Source of the DNA: a bacterium
GTDB taxonomy: Bacteria > Hydrogenedentota > Hydrogenedentia > Hydrogenedentiales > SLHB01
Reading direction: 5' to 3'
DNA length: 22,281 nucleotides
Assembly: GCA_024231375.1 (NCBI GenBank)
Contig: JAAEQP010000916.1
Coordinates: forward strand, 1 to 22,281
The notes beneath the pieces are model-generated. The model had not been told where the DNA came from and made no database searches. It saw only the letters and a list, made by a program, of their open reading frames with translations. Shown here piece after piece: positions 22,203-22,281 of this stretch (positions within the stretch are counted from its first letter, which is position 1; every line of letters begins with the position of its first letter). The translations under genes and the position numbers were made by a program.

Positions 22203-22281
22203 ATGTCCTTCACCATCGCCGTTATCTCGGACCTGCACTACGATTCGGCCGAAGCGCCCGAGTTGGCTGAGCGCCAGGGCA
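22203..22281 (+). CDS. Metallophosphoesterase (3' partial)
   Basis: Only the first 26 residues are in the window. 'FTIAVISDLHYD' is the first strand and D-x-H metal-binding motif of calcineurin-like phosphoesterases. GAGGAA (22193-22198) overlaps the preceding stop and lies 4 bases before the ATG, so it belongs to the same operon as the isomerase. No signal peptide is apparent. The substrate cannot be guessed from this fragment. Confidence 0.75.
   Translation, partial: MSFTIAVISDLHYDSAEAPELAERQG

Overview
The window is GC-rich DNA carrying a carbohydrate-degradation region. It holds eighteen or so supportable genes plus one transposase remnant. The gene set points to a free-living, probably polysaccharide-degrading Gram-negative bacterium of the PVC / Lentisphaerota / Hydrogenedentota type: two secreted heparinase II/III-type lyases, a GH88-type unsaturated uronyl hydrolase, a DUF4838 protein, a parallel beta-helix protein, a Gfo/Idh/MocA oxidoreductase, a uroporphyrinogen-decarboxylase-like (URO-D) protein and xylose-isomerase-like TIM barrels. 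The taxonomic guess rests on gene style only; no rRNA or other marker is present.

Left part (1-4623). A 5'-truncated DUF4838 gene on + meets a 943-residue TIM-barrel, glycosidase-like gene on - tail to tail, with only 13 bases between them. Behind the start of the minus-strand gene lies the C-terminal remnant of an IS4-family transposase with an intact YREK signature but no N-terminal half.

Central part (4802-18074), all on +. A Tat-exported heparinase II/III protein has a plausible sigma70-type promoter. It is followed by a secreted beta-helix protein. A second, strong-looking promoter (9915-9944) then drives what looks like a seven-gene operon: GH88 hydrolase, two small three-helix membrane proteins of unknown function, Gfo/Idh/MocA oxidoreductase, URO-D-like protein, TIM-barrel isomerase and a second secreted heparinase II/III protein with a zinc-knuckle-like Cys4 motif. 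Gaps inside it are 14-81 bases and almost every start has a good Shine-Dalgarno sequence. The logic is uronic-acid polysaccharide breakdown: secreted lyases would cut the chain and leave 4,5-unsaturated uronyl ends, the signal-less GH88 enzyme would remove them in the cytoplasm, and the oxidoreductase, isomerase and URO-D-like protein would handle the released sugar. No sulfatase, SusC/D pair, or classical Kdu/Kdg gene is visible, so the substrate and downstream route are open.

Right part (18075-22281). A non-coding stretch of about 620 bases contains four copies of a short repeat in both orientations and leads into a small RRM RNA-binding protein gene with a long leader. After a second non-coding stretch with a sizeable hairpin comes a tight cluster: an AAC(3)-like acetyltransferase, two tandem paralogous two-helix membrane proteins, a second TIM-barrel isomerase/epimerase and the start of a metallophosphoesterase that runs off the end. 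Three of these junctions overlap or nearly touch, so they are probably cotranscribed.
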